NCBI RefSeq assembly: GCF_011050365.1
Contig: NZ_DRFV01000010.1
Span: forward strand, 62,001-126,000
Direction of reading: 5' to 3'
Length of the DNA: 64,000 nucleotides
Source: Pseudohongiella sp.
GTDB lineage: Bacteria; Pseudomonadota; Gammaproteobacteria; Pseudomonadales; Pseudohongiellaceae
Every line of letters starts with the position of its first letter. Position 1 is the stretch's first letter. Position numbers and translations under genes: made by a program. A model generated the notes under the pieces. It saw only the letters and a program-made list of their open reading frames with translations, ran no database searches and was not told the DNA's origin. This document shows, piece by piece, positions 33,079 to 42,540 of this stretch.

Positions 33079-34122
33079 CTAGTCATAAACAAAAACGGCC
33101 TGCAGCACATCGGCGTGGCCTTCGTGCAGCAGTTGATAAAGTGACCCGGCATCGTTCAACGCCCTGCGGTGGCTGATCAGTGTTTGAGGCTGCAGGCGTC
33201 GGATCATCTGCCAGGCCAGCTCAAAGCGACGCGTTTTGTCCCAGCGACCGGACAGCGCTGATGCCAGTGTACTGACCTGACTGGTAGTGATCTTCAAACG
33301 GTTGCGATGCGCCTGCGCACCCAGCGCGATGGCAGCGGACTTGTTACCGTACCAGCTGCCAATGACAATGCGACTGTCGAAACCACTGAGCGTGATCGCC
33401 AGATTGAGCGCATCGGGCACACCACTGACTTCATAGATCAGATCGGCGCCTTTGCCTTGCAGGGACTGCGATTGCAGCTCGCTCAGATCAGCCAGCGGAC
33501 TCAGGCTGGCGCGGGCACCCAGGGCAAGTGACTGCTGCTGACGTTTCTCCAGAGTGTCAAAGGTGTATAGCGCCGACAGAGGATGCAGCGCCAGCACACC
33601 GGTCAGCAGCAGGCCCACAACGCCCTGCCCGACAACAATCACCTGTTCACCGAGCATCGGCGCGCCGTCCTGCACCAGGTTGACGGCGGTTTCCATATTG
33701 GGCAAAAACACCGCCGATTCGGTGGCCACGTCATCAGGCACCGGGGTCAGCTGCTCTGCTGTGGCCACAAAGTGCGACGCATGCGGTTGAAACGAAAACA
33801 CCCGCTGACCCACCCAGGCCGAGTCGACACCCTCGCCCGTATCAACAACTTCACCGACACAGGCATAACCGTATTGCAGCGGATAGGTAGCCGCCGATTG
33901 CAGTGTCTGCAAACTGGCGTCAAGTGACATTTCTTCAGGAAGCTGACCACGGTACACAAGCATTTCGGAGCCGGCACTGATCGCCGAACACAGGGTTTTC
34001 ACCCGCAGCTGCCCCGGCCCGGGCGGCGCCAGCGGCACAGACCTGACTTCCAGTTGTTCCGGCCCGGTGAACCACAGCTGCTGTGCCGTGATGCTGTCAA
34101 CATTTTTTATCGGGCCGTTCAT
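33079..34122 (-). CDS. MDR (zinc-type) dehydrogenase, BchC-like
   Basis: This 347-residue oxidoreductase has the medium-chain dehydrogenase layout. A catalytic GroES-like domain includes LCSAISAGSEMLVYRG, and a Rossmann fold carries VIVVGQGVVGLLL and the acidic strand end TFDTLEK, pointing to NAD(H). The ISAGSE form, in place of the usual Cys-rich structural zinc loop, resembles BchC and related dehydrogenases. It overlaps the upstream RibD-type reductase by four bases and is 43 bp from the PTPS-like gene. It likely oxidises or reduces a side-chain alcohol in the same pathway (inference). Confidence 0.85.
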   Translation of the reverse strand: MNGPIKNVDSITAQQLWFTGPEQLEVRSVPLAPPGPGQLRVKTLCSAISAGSEMLVYRGQLPEEMSLDASLQTLQSAATYPLQYGYACVGEVVDTGEGVDSAWVGQRVFSFQPHASHFVATAEQLTPVPDDVATESAVFLPNMETAVNLVQDGAPMLGEQVIVVGQGVVGLLLTGVLALHPLSALYTFDTLEKRQQQSLALGARASLSPLADLSELQSQSLQGKGADLIYEVSGVPDALNLAITLSGFDSRIVIGSWYGNKSAAIALGAQAHRNRLKITTSQVSTLASALSGRWDKTRRFELAWQMIRRLQPQTLISHRRALNDAGSLYQLLHEGHADVLQAVFVYD

Positions 34123-34853
34123 CTGGCGTGTCCTTCGCTGGTCGCTTCTGTCTGTTTATATTGCACCTGCCCCCACATGATAAGATCGGTACCCAGGGTG
34201 TCGGTAAATAGCGGAGCAATGTGCGGCAACGACGAGCGCTCAGCAAACGCCAGGTCGCCCACCGCCTTGTAGCCCCCCACCAGTCTGGGCGCTACGGTCA
34301 ACACAATCGCATCGACCAGCTTCTGCTTCAGAAAGCCGGTGATCACATTGGCGCCACCTTCCACCATCAGGCTATTGATGCCGCGTCGCTTCAGCTCACG
34401 CAAGGCTTCGTGCAGGCATACCTGTCCGTCTTCATTTCCCGGCAAACGGATAATTTCCAACGCCGAGTCCTCCGGACATGTTGCATCAGCACTGGTCAAC
34501 ACCCAGCAGCGTTTCTCTGACAGGTGACACAAACGGGCGGCAGGTGGCATTCGAAAGCGCGCGTCCAGCACAATCGGCTGTGGGTCGGGTCCGTCCCACT
34601 GGCGCACATTAAGCCTGGGGTCATCCGATAATACCGTGCCGATGCCCACCAGTATGCCATCATGCAGACTGCGCAGGTGATGCGTCAACTGCATGGCCGG
34701 GTCCCCGCTCAAAGCCAGGGGTTCACCTGATTGCAAGGTAATACTGCCATCCCAGCTCTGCGCATAACTCAAGGTAACGAACGGGCGGTCGCCGACATCG
34801 GACTGCTCACGCTGAGACAGCAACCAGTCCTCAATTTGCTGATTGAGGTTCAT
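34119..34853 (-). CDS. Stand-alone RibD_C-type pyrimidine reductase
   Basis: The 244-residue protein matches the reductase half of RibD: SYAQSWDGSI, ILVGIGTVLSDDPRLNVR, QPIVLDARFRMP and VEGGANVITGFL. These form the NADPH-dependent fold that reduces the ribosyl side chain of diaminopyrimidines. No deaminase domain is present, unlike bacterial RibD. This is the arrangement of archaeal and fungal reductases, which act before deamination. Its N-terminus overlaps the end of the GTP cyclohydrolase II gene by 23 bp. Housekeeping riboflavin genes presumably lie elsewhere, so a specialised pathway is likely. Confidence 0.88.
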   Translation of the reverse strand: MNLNQQIEDWLLSQREQSDVGDRPFVTLSYAQSWDGSITLQSGEPLALSGDPAMQLTHHLRSLHDGILVGIGTVLSDDPRLNVRQWDGPDPQPIVLDARFRMPPAARLCHLSEKRCWVLTSADATCPEDSALEIIRLPGNEDGQVCLHEALRELKRRGINSLMVEGGANVITGFLKQKLVDAIVLTVAPRLVGGYKAVGDLAFAERSSLPHIAPLFTDTLGTDLIMWGQVQYKQTEATSEGHAR

Positions 34854-35511
34854 TCTCTTCCTGGCTGGTTTCTCTGGCCCTGGCAGGCATCACCAACATG
34901 TGATCCATACGCTTGGCCTTGGTCAGCAGATAGGCTTCATTGTCAGTGTTGACCGGCGCTTCCAGCGACACCCGCGAACTGACATTGATACCGGACGCCT
35001 GCAATGCGGAAATTTTTAACGGGTTGTTTGTCATCAATTGCACAGACGCCACACCAAGGTCTTCCAGTATACAGGAGGCCAGCGAGTATTCGCGCTCATC
35101 GGCACCATGACCCAACATCAGGTTGGCATCAACGGTATCATAACCCTGATCCTGCAGATTGTAGGCGTCCAGCTTGGCCATCAGACCAATACCCCGGCCC
35201 TCCTGGCGCAGATAGACAATCACGCCCCTGCCTTTGGCGGCCACCATGGCCATGGAGCGCTGCAGTTGCTCGCCGCAGTCACAACGGCGCGAACCCATGA
35301 CATCGCCGGTGAAACACTCCGAGTGCACACGGGTCAGTATATCCTCACCTGACACATCGCCCATGCAAAATGCCAGGTGCTCTTTGTTATCCACTGAATT
35401 GGTGTAATAAACCAGCTGGAAGTCACCGTGTTCAGTCGGTATACGTCCGGAGGTGATCCGGGTCACCGTGGGTTTGGCGCTGCCTGCTTTAACTGCCCTG
35501 AGGTTCATCAT
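34831..35511 (-). CDS. ribA: GTP cyclohydrolase II
   Basis: From ATG 35511 the product is 226 residues. It has the zinc site Cys66, Cys77 and Cys79 (ECFTGDVMGSRRCDCG) and the catalytic block LRQEGRGIGLMAKLDAYNLQ. The enzyme opens the GTP ring, releasing formate and pyrophosphate, to give a diamino-ribosylaminopyrimidinone phosphate. No DHBP synthase domain is attached. The start is uncertain: ATG 35541 is an alternative, and longer frames run into the divergent gene. It is the first gene of a four-gene operon, so the promoter should lie at 35512-35700. Confidence 0.9.
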   Translation of the reverse strand: MMNLRAVKAGSAKPTVTRITSGRIPTEHGDFQLVYYTNSVDNKEHLAFCMGDVSGEDILTRVHSECFTGDVMGSRRCDCGEQLQRSMAMVAAKGRGVIVYLRQEGRGIGLMAKLDAYNLQDQGYDTVDANLMLGHGADEREYSLASCILEDLGVASVQLMTNNPLKISALQASGINVSSRVSLEAPVNTDNEAYLLTKAKRMDHMLVMPARARETSQEENEPQSAN

Positions 35512-35706
35512 AATTGGAAATACTACGGTGCGGCCATGCATTAGGCAAGCTACCGCCTTCAGTTGGTTGAACTGCGTTGTTCTGTAGTCTACGCTCGCCG
35601 ACACGATCCGGTTTTCTGCCCCCGCGTATTGGCAATACGAATGCTGTTTGGTAAGCGTGCGGCATTTGCATACAATGGAGCCCCGATTACGCTGGACGGA
35701 TGTCTT

Positions 35707-36786
35707 TTGAAGCCAGAACTGTATTTTGTCATTCCCGGAGAGTTGCAGACGCTGACCGGCGGTTATGCCTACGATCGCGAATTGATCCGGGCCCTGCAAG
35801 CCGCCGGCATCAGGGTTCACCACGTTGTCCTGTCATCCCGCTTTCCCGCGCCTGACGCTGCGGCGCTGACCGATGCGGGCGCAAAAATGGCCGCCATTCC
35901 CGATCATGCCCTGGTAATGATCGACGGACTGGCCTATGGCGTCATGGATGCGATTGCTGAACAAGAGCACCAACGCCTCAATATCATCGCCCTGTGCCAT
36001 CATCCGCTGGCCCTTGAGTCCGGGCTTGACGCCGATCTGGCGAACACATTGTTCCGGTCGGAGAAAAAAGCACTGGCGCTGGCGTGCGCTGTGGTAGTCA
36101 CCAGCCCGGCCACTGCGGCCCTGTTAAAAAACCGCTTTGACATTGCTCCGGAAAACATTACCGTTGCCCTGCCCGGCACCCGCAAACGCAGCTTTGCGCC
36201 GTGCCGGGGCAATCCGCCGCGCCTGCTGACGGTGGCCACACTGACCCGGCGCAAGGCCCATGATGTGTTGATAACGGCATTGTCGCAGATACAGGACCTG
36301 GCCTGGAGCGCACGTATCGTTGGCGGCGATCACTTTGACCCGGCCTGGTCGGGTTTTGTTAAAAACAAAAGCATTACTCTGGGTCTGGATCATCGTGTTC
36401 ACTTTACTGGTAGCATCGACGACCTGAATGCGGAGTATACGGCAGCCGATATTTTCGTGTTGCCGTCCCGGTTTGAAGGTTATGGCATGGTGTTCGCCGA
36501 AGCACTGTCGTTTGGCCTGCCGGTGGTGGCGGCACATGCCGGTGCCGTTCCCGATGTTGTGCCGGCCAGCGCGGGCATGCTGGTGCCTGTCGACGATGCC
36601 GACGCACTGGCAGCCGCGCTACGCAGCATTCTTAGCCAACCGGAGCGCTTGCAGGCGTTACGGCAAGGCGCCCAGGCGGCAGCGGCCGAGCTGCCAGACT
36701 GGCAGGACACCGCTGCCCGGGTCATCCGTGTATTGCAGACAGTGGCAAGTACCACAGAACATCAACACAGACATTATGAGGCATAA
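35707..36786 (+). CDS. GT4-family glycosyltransferase
   Basis: I chose the TTG at 35707, preceded by GGACGGA, because LKPELYFVIPGELQTLTGG is the usual start of GT-B enzymes. An upstream in-frame extension to 35563 overlaps the divergent promoter. The 359-residue cytoplasmic enzyme has the C-terminal donor-binding site with the EGYGMVFAEAL (E-x7-E) motif and a GSIDDLNAEYTAADIFVLPS block. It is divergent from the ribA operon and three bases upstream of a methyltransferase gene. The acceptor may be the GTP-derived product of the neighbouring operon (inference). Confidence 0.88.
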   Translation: MKPELYFVIPGELQTLTGGYAYDRELIRALQAAGIRVHHVVLSSRFPAPDAAALTDAGAKMAAIPDHALVMIDGLAYGVMDAIAEQEHQRLNIIALCHHPLALESGLDADLANTLFRSEKKALALACAVVVTSPATAALLKNRFDIAPENITVALPGTRKRSFAPCRGNPPRLLTVATLTRRKAHDVLITALSQIQDLAWSARIVGGDHFDPAWSGFVKNKSITLGLDHRVHFTGSIDDLNAEYTAADIFVLPSRFEGYGMVFAEALSFGLPVVAAHAGAVPDVVPASAGMLVPVDDADALAAALRSILSQPERLQALRQGAQAAAAELPDWQDTAARVIRVLQTVASTTEHQHRHYEA

Positions 36787-36789
36787 CCC

Positions 36790-37590
36790 ATGAGCGGATT
36801 TTCCGTCAACTGGCTCGATCTGCGCGAACCGGCCGACCAGGCCGCACGCCATAAAGGACTGGCCACGACCCTGGTCAACTTTCTGCAGGCCGACGCAGAC
36901 ATTTCCCCGATCATCGTTGACCTGGGCTCTGGCACCGGTTCCACCCTGCGCGCGCTGACCGGGCTGGGAGCACAGCAATGCGTCTGGCGGCTCGTCGATC
37001 ACGACCCGGCCCTGCTCAACGAAGCTCTGCGCCGACACAGCCAGGGCGAGATTGTGGAAGACTATCAGGCCGATCTGCAGGAGGTTGATGCCTTGCCTCT
37101 GGGAGGCGCCGCACTGCTGTCGGCGTCCGCGTTATTCGACCTGGTATCTGAGGAGCTGGTTGATGCCCTGATCGCCAGATTGCGCACACAACCTACCGCC
37201 ATTTATGCCGCACTGAACTACGATGGCCGGACTGAATGGACGCCGGTGCATCCGCTGGATGAAGCCGTGCTCATGGCATTCAATCAGGATCAGCGCCGGG
37301 ACAAAGGCATGGGGCCAGCACTGGGGCCGGACGCAGCCGGGTATATGCAATCGATGCTGGAAAACGCCGGCTATCGCGTGCTTACCGGTGACAGTGCCTG
37401 GCTGCTGGGGCCAGATCAACAGGCGCTGGTTGCAGATCTGATCCGGGGTATTCGTACTGCGGTCGCCGACGATGACGCTCTGTCTGCGGCAGCGCTCGAC
37501 GAGTGGCAGGCGTTCCGCTTGTCCCATGCCGCCAGCGGCCATGGCCTGATCGGCCACATTGACGTACTGGCGTTTCCGCCGACAGACTGA
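36790..37590 (+). CDS. SAM-dependent methyltransferase
   Basis: The 266-residue protein has a class I Rossmann methyltransferase motif I, IVDLGSGTGSTLRAL (about residues 40-54), and an acidic VDHDPALL motif II, followed by a LFDLVSEEL region. It begins three bases after the glycosyltransferase stop, so the two are co-translated. Substrate unknown; toxoflavin biosynthesis pairs RibA/RibD-like enzymes with a methyltransferase, which makes a pyrimidine or pterin substrate plausible. Confidence 0.8.
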   Translation: MSGFSVNWLDLREPADQAARHKGLATTLVNFLQADADISPIIVDLGSGTGSTLRALTGLGAQQCVWRLVDHDPALLNEALRRHSQGEIVEDYQADLQEVDALPLGGAALLSASALFDLVSEELVDALIARLRTQPTAIYAALNYDGRTEWTPVHPLDEAVLMAFNQDQRRDKGMGPALGPDAAGYMQSMLENAGYRVLTGDSAWLLGPDQQALVADLIRGIRTAVADDDALSAAALDEWQAFRLSHAASGHGLIGHIDVLAFPPTD

Positions 37591-37682
37591 CGCCGCCTGT
37601 CACGACATGGACAGGACTTGCCTGCAAGCGTCATTCAAGTGATCATGACGTAATTGCTGCTTCCGTTACTCTGGCTGACATT

Positions 37683-38771
37683 ATGGCTTTTTTGCCGCAC
37701 TCACATCACCGACCCGCCAACGTCGGCCCCGTTCACCATCAGACGCGCCTGGTGTATGCGATCCTGATTATCATGGCGCTGTACTTTACGGTGATCGGCA
37801 GCATTAACGTTTTCGTTTTTGCCAGCTACAAAGTGGCCGCCCTGGATTACACCGGTACTGTCGGGGTTGCCCTGGCGCTGCTGTATTTTCACCGCTCCGG
37901 TCACTTGCTGATAGCATCGTGGCTGGTCGTGGTCGTTCTGATTGGCGTGCTTTTGAGTTTTATTCATATGGCAGAGGGACGCAATTATTCCATCATCTGG
38001 GTCACCATCCTGCCGCCGGTGGCATTTTTCCTGCTGGGCCGACGCGCCGGCGCCTGGCTCACCGGACTGGTGTTCAGCTATGTCATCGGCTTTGTTTATC
38101 TGCGCCTGCCCGACTGGCCACAGACGGCGGTAACACTAGGTGCGTGGTTGAACATTGTTGAAGTGTTGCTGGCTCACTGGTTTCTGTTTCGCCTGTATGA
38201 GCGATCGCGGGCGGAGGCGTTTGCGGAATTGGAACATCTGTCGGTGACAGACAAGTTGACGGGGTTGTCCAATAGAAGCCATCTGGACACGTTGTTACAG
38301 CAGGAAATCGAGCGCCATCGCCGCAGCGGCAAACCCATGACGCTGGTCTTGTGCGACATCGACTTTTTCAAACGCATCAATGACGAACATGGCCACCTGA
38401 CCGGGGACAAAATATTGCAGGAAGTTGCTGAGGTGCTGACCCGTAATATGCGCGCCAGCGATCTCTGCGGACGCTGGGGCGGTGAAGAGTTCCTCATCAT
38501 CTGCCCTGACACCGCCAGTGATTCGGCAGCAGCCATCACCACCAAGTTGGGCGCTGCGCTGGCAAAGGCCCCCTTCAGCCTGGGGCTGCGTGTCAGTCTC
38601 AGTTTCGGCATTGCCTGCCAGGACAACAGCGAGCAACAATCGGATCAACTGCTGCGGCGCGCTGACGACGCCCTGTATGAAGCCAAGCGGCGTGGCCGCG
38701 ACCGTGCCGTCATTGCCACGAGCAATTCCACTTATGAACCGGCACTAACACCACAGGGGTTTTGTCCATGA
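37683..38771 (+). CDS. Diguanylate cyclase (GGDEF)
   Basis: This 362-residue protein has about six N-terminal membrane segments (residues 25-180), then a GGDEF domain (about 190-345) that makes cyclic di-GMP. The active-site sequence is GGEEF within GRWGGEEFLII. An RASD inhibitory site sits five residues before it, so product inhibition is expected. A metal-binding LCDIDFFKRIND block is also present. A 28-codon frame overlaps its stop as ATGA. Confidence 0.93.
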   Translation: MAFLPHSHHRPANVGPVHHQTRLVYAILIIMALYFTVIGSINVFVFASYKVAALDYTGTVGVALALLYFHRSGHLLIASWLVVVVLIGVLLSFIHMAEGRNYSIIWVTILPPVAFFLLGRRAGAWLTGLVFSYVIGFVYLRLPDWPQTAVTLGAWLNIVEVLLAHWFLFRLYERSRAEAFAELEHLSVTDKLTGLSNRSHLDTLLQQEIERHRRSGKPMTLVLCDIDFFKRINDEHGHLTGDKILQEVAEVLTRNMRASDLCGRWGGEEFLIICPDTASDSAAAITTKLGAALAKAPFSLGLRVSLSFGIACQDNSEQQSDQLLRRADDALYEAKRRGRDRAVIATSNSTYEPALTPQGFCP

Positions 38772-38854
38772 CGATCGAGTACGGCATAGACCGCTTTGAC
38801 GTTCATGTGCAACTGGTCAGCTGGCAAGAGATACCTGTCGACCCCTTTCAATAG
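38768..38854 (+). CDS. Possible 28-residue coupled ORF
   Basis: An ATG overlaps the GGDEF stop (ATGA), and the frame runs 28 codons to TAG 38852-38854, encoding MTIEYGIDRFDVHVQLV at its start. It may be the beginning of a gene later truncated, or chance. No family is recognised. Confidence 0.25.
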   Translation: MTIEYGIDRFDVHVQLVSWQEIPVDPFQ

Positions 38855-39334
38855 ATACACAGACCGAATCCACTGCTGAGCGGATAGCCAGCAAATGTGC
38901 CCACTATTTGATTGAAGAATGGTCCAAATGGATCCCGACCTTCTGAACAGTATCGGCCTGCCCCCATCCGGCCCTGTTTCTGAAAACTCCACAGGGCAAT
39001 GCACGCCCGGATTTCCAGATTATTTTATTTGTGTGGTATCGCACTGAGTACACCGGGAGACCTGCCAGGCTGTTTGCCAGTGTTAGAACTGCCGAGTCTC
39101 ACCGCACCCACATCATGCAGCGACAGAATATTCACAATGTTGCCAATCTCGTGCGTTACGCGATTCGCCGTGGCATGATCAACGCCTGACTCGTTGCCTG
39201 ATTGGCTAGCGGCATAGCCACTCCGGTGACAAGGCCATACGATAACCCACGTGACGGATGATGATAAGGGACACGATAGTTCGATATCAGCAAATAAGCA
39301 CCCCATTTTCGCTCGTTCAGAGATATGCATTGAT
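38855..39334. other. 480 bp without a supported gene
   Basis: No frame here looks convincing on either strand. A minus-strand frame across 39025-39360 overlaps the transglutaminase start and has poor composition. The region should contain the promoter of the transglutaminase-like gene. Confidence 0.45.
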
Positions 39335-40213
39335 ATGATCAGACTAAGCTTTTCAATCACACTGGGCTATCAGGTGTTAAGTTCACCCTGCGATTTCATT
39401 TTCAATTTTCACCCGGCAATCACTGACAGGCAACGCGTGCTTGAGGAGTCATTAACGATCAGACAGGATGTCATTGCAAAAAAATTGAGCCAGGATAGCC
39501 ATGGCAGCCGTTACCTCAGACTGCAGGCATGGCCTGGTGAATTGACGTTAGACTACCAGGGTATAGTCGAAATCAACCATCTTCATGCAAACCCTGACAC
39601 GCTACATGAAATGCCAGTGTCTGAATTGCCGCTGGATGTGTTGACGTATATTTATCCCAGCCGCTACTGCCAGTCAGATAAGTTTGCATCACTGGCCAAT
39701 TACGAGTTCGGTTCCATGACACCCGGTTATCATCGTGTCATGGCCATTCGTGACTGGGTGACACGACGGACACGTTTCGTCAGCGGCAGCTCGGGCAGCG
39801 CCACCTCAGCCCTGGAAACACTGCTTGATCATAAGGGGGTTTGTCGCGATTTTGCACACCTGATGATTGCCATGTGTCGGGCGCTGAATATTCCGGCCAG
39901 ATTTGCCTCGGGTATTGATTACGGCGCCGATCCCAGCCTGGGGCCCACCGACTTTCATGCCTACGTCGAAGTCATGCTCAGCGGGCGCTGGTACCTGTTC
40001 GATCCCAGCGGAGTAACTGAGCCGATGGGACTGGTCAGACTGGGGACAGGACGCGATGCGGCTGATGTCGCTTTTGCCAACGTGTTTGGTAACGTCTCGG
40101 CAACGGCGCCACTTATCGCTATTACCGCTATCGTGGATTCAGCACAGGGGTTGGATCTGCCGGCATATACACGTGATGCCTTGTCCAGTACAGATCAGCA
40201 TTGCACTGCCTGA
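39335..40213 (+). CDS. Transglutaminase-like protein
   Basis: I prefer ATG 39335 (MIRLSFSITLGYQV), which begins at the family's usual first strand; the frame is open further up to 39251. The 292-residue product has an N-terminal beta-rich domain and a transglutaminase-like core with the Cys170-His208-Asp223 triad (KGVCRDFAHL, DFHAYVEVML, YLFDPSG). Many bacterial members act as cysteine proteases or amidases. No signal peptide is visible, so it is probably cytoplasmic. Confidence 0.85.
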   Translation: MIRLSFSITLGYQVLSSPCDFIFNFHPAITDRQRVLEESLTIRQDVIAKKLSQDSHGSRYLRLQAWPGELTLDYQGIVEINHLHANPDTLHEMPVSELPLDVLTYIYPSRYCQSDKFASLANYEFGSMTPGYHRVMAIRDWVTRRTRFVSGSSGSATSALETLLDHKGVCRDFAHLMIAMCRALNIPARFASGIDYGADPSLGPTDFHAYVEVMLSGRWYLFDPSGVTEPMGLVRLGTGRDAADVAFANVFGNVSATAPLIAITAIVDSAQGLDLPAYTRDALSSTDQHCTA

Positions 40214-40262
40214 TTGTGTCCGTCCTCTCCAGCGAGTGCCTGATCAGCTCAACGGCTGCGGC

Positions 40263-40968
40263 TCAGAAACGGTCCCGGTCAGCGGCCATGATGGCGTAGC
40301 ACGCGCATGACTCTGCCTCCAGCCCTGTTCTGTCCAGTATCGTGATCAGGCCACGGGAATAACTGATCAGTTTTTTATTCTGCAGAAAACTGGCTGCGAT
40401 ACTGATGGCACTGCGCTGAACGCCCAGGATTTCCGACAGGTGTTGCTGGGTCAGTAACCAAGTGGCAGTCATTGGTCAACAATAACCAGCGCGCCAGGCG
40501 GCTGCTGACCCGGTGAAACTGATTACAGCCCGTTGTTCTGTTGGCTTGCGACATCAACCCGAACAGATAGCGTTTGACGGTCACCTGCAGAGGCGAACTG
40601 TTCTGCAGCAAGTCCCTGAATGTCGGCCGGGTCAGTTTTATGGCATAACCTTCTTCTCGCACAATCTCACGCATGGCTGCTTCATTGACGTCCAGAACCT
40701 CATGGGCGCCCAGCATGCCGTCAGCGCCGATCATGGCCAATTTGAATGGCGCATGATCGTCAATGCAGATCACCAGAGATAGCTGGCAGCTCAGGGGAAA
40801 ATAGACATGCTGAGGTTCTTCACCGTATTCGCACAACAGCTCGCCAAAGTTGAGTTTAACGTTATCGCTGTTATCCAGAATCCGCTGCTTTACCGCAGCG
40901 GGCAGTGAGTCCAGCAAACGATTGACTGAGACAGCGGAGCGCTTTGCAGACATAATTGCATCCGGCAA
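40263..40968 (-). pseudogene. Crp/Fnr-family regulator, frameshifted
   Basis: The N-terminal cyclic-nucleotide-binding-like domain and linker read in one frame from 40968 to near 40460 (through SSRLARWLLLTNDC). The helix-turn-helix continues in another frame: LLTQQHLSEILGVQRSAISIAAS, then ISYSRGLITILDRTGLE to 40263. A single small indel near 40450-40475 accounts for the split. Intact relatives are atypical Crp proteins that lack cyclic-nucleotide ligands. It could be a sequencing error, but the neighbouring paralogue is also broken. Confidence 0.75.
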
Positions 40969-41085
40969 CTGCAGCGCGCCACTTCCGGGCGCGGATAAAT
41001 ACGCTGCAATATCTTAACCGCACTGGAGTGTATGCAACCCTCCCCTGGCCTGTCTGTTCGGCAGCGTATATAACAGCGCCGACAA

Positions 41086-41548
41086 TTAGCGTGCCGCTGA
41101 GAGTCCCGCTGCATGCTTCAGTTCTACGAACAGCCGGTCGGTCTCTTTTTTTAACACCGTGTAACATTCACAAGTCAAGCGTTCCAGTTGTGGTCTGTCC
41201 AGCACTGCTATCTTACCGCGGCTATAGGTAATGACGCCCAGCCTCTGCAGTTTACCGGCAGCAAATGCCGACCAGGCCTTCATTACCCACCACCGAAATT
41301 TCCGCGGACGAACCATTCTCCATGACATACAACAGCGACACGATGCAATTTGTCGGAAAATACACATAACCCATTTTGTCGCCCGACTCGGACAGCACCT
41401 GCCCCAGTTTAAGTTCAACCAGTGACAGCTCCCCTGTCAACCGTGCTTTAGCCTCCGCGTCCAGAAGCGATAGCAGCACATTCTGTCCCGGGGCCGACTC
41501 AGCCGGGTCGACTTGTATTGCCGCGCTGGTGGCTAATCTTGTAGTCAA
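41086..41548 (-). pseudogene. Crp/Fnr-family regulator with internal deletion
   Basis: From TTG 41548 (AAGGAG site upstream) the N-terminal domain reads through NEGLVGI. It then breaks, and the C-terminal end of the same family (AAGKLQRLGVITYSRGKIAVLDRP to the end) resumes in another frame down to 41086. Compared with its neighbour, about 100 residues covering the dimer helix and most of the helix-turn-helix are missing. The junction lies near 41265-41275. This copy cannot bind DNA normally. Confidence 0.75.
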
Positions 41549-41765
41549 AATTTATCTCCTTGGCGAACGCAGGACAGTGACCAAACCCAATATTGGGCAG
41601 AACCAACGTCCGGACGGCGTAACCCATTCTACAGGGATTGCACACAACCGTATGTTCGGTACGTAACATATGGCATAAGTCTCAAACCACTGAATGACCA
41701 CCACTTTACCGTCGGCCTGCGATATGTTTACCTGTAGTCTTCGACCAATATGAGGAGTAAAAACC

Positions 41766-42191
41766 ATGAAAAAGCATGCTTCGGCCCACTGGGAAGGCAA
41801 TCTGAAACAGGGTAAAGGCACCATCAGCAGCGAAAGCGGGGCGCTGAAAGACAATCCCTATGGCTTTAACACACGCTTTGAAGACACGCCTGGCACCAAC
41901 CCCGAAGAATTGATCGGGGCAGCGCATGCCGGCTGTTTCTCGATGGCGTTTTCCATGCTGCTGGGCGAGGCCGGCTTCACGCCCGACAGCATTGACACCA
42001 AAGCCACGGTGACACTGGATAAAGTCGATGACGGTTTTGCGGTGACGGCGGTGCATCTGGTCATGCGAGCGAAGATCGCAAAAATTGACCAGGCCGGCTT
42101 CGAGTCCATCGCCAACAAGGCCAAAGCCGGCTGTCCTGTCTCCAAACTGCTGAAGGCTGATATCACGATGGATGCCACGCTCGACGCGTAA
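41766..42191 (+). CDS. OsmC-family peroxide-detoxifying protein
   Basis: The 141-residue protein matches OsmC, a thiol peroxidase of organic hydroperoxides. The two catalytic cysteines are Cys57 (GAAHAGCFSMA) and Cys123 (AKAGCPVSKLL). A GAGGAG-type ribosome binding site precedes the ATG. The two broken Crp/Fnr regulators lie upstream on the opposite strand. Confidence 0.93.
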   Translation: MKKHASAHWEGNLKQGKGTISSESGALKDNPYGFNTRFEDTPGTNPEELIGAAHAGCFSMAFSMLLGEAGFTPDSIDTKATVTLDKVDDGFAVTAVHLVMRAKIAKIDQAGFESIANKAKAGCPVSKLLKADITMDATLDA

Positions 42192-42297
42192 CCAGCCAGT
42201 CGATTGTGCACAAGGTGCTGAATCGGGGTGTTTGGCTATCACGGGCAAGCCGTGAGAGAATTAAATGCCTGAAAAAGCCAATGCAGGAGGCAACATC

Positions 42298-42540
42298 ATG
42301 AAATTCGACGATATGTTACTTGATCCGGCCAGCGCCTTTGATTCACCTGACCAGGTCGTGAGCGACGCCCAGCTCAGTGCGCAACAGAAAATTCAGCTTC
42401 TGCGCCGCTGGGACGACGACGCCCGGCAATTGCTGACCGCACAGTCGGAAGGCATGAATTCAGGTGACAGTGCTTCAGATATCCTGAAACAGGTTCAGGA
42501 GGCACTGGCTACGCTGGGCGCCGGGGCCTCGGATACCTGA
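42298..42540 (+). CDS. Small acidic hypothetical protein
   Basis: I chose ATG 42298 because an AGGAGG site precedes it closely; the frame is open from 42265. The 80-residue product is acidic and helical (KIQLLRRWDDDARQLL) and has no named domain I can assign. Similar short proteins are common beside OsmC-type genes as I recall. Its 3' end overlaps the convergent RND permease gene by 46 bp. Confidence 0.7.
   Translation: MKFDDMLLDPASAFDSPDQVVSDAQLSAQQKIQLLRRWDDDARQLLTAQSEGMNSGDSASDILKQVQEALATLGAGASDT

Noticed and set aside
35512-35823. N-terminal extension of the GTP cyclohydrolase II frame
   Set aside because: It runs into the divergent glycosyltransferase gene and shows no family similarity; family alignment starts near residue MMNLRAV.
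39025-39360. A 111-residue minus-strand frame
   Set aside because: It overlaps the transglutaminase start, has no family, and no ribosome binding site.
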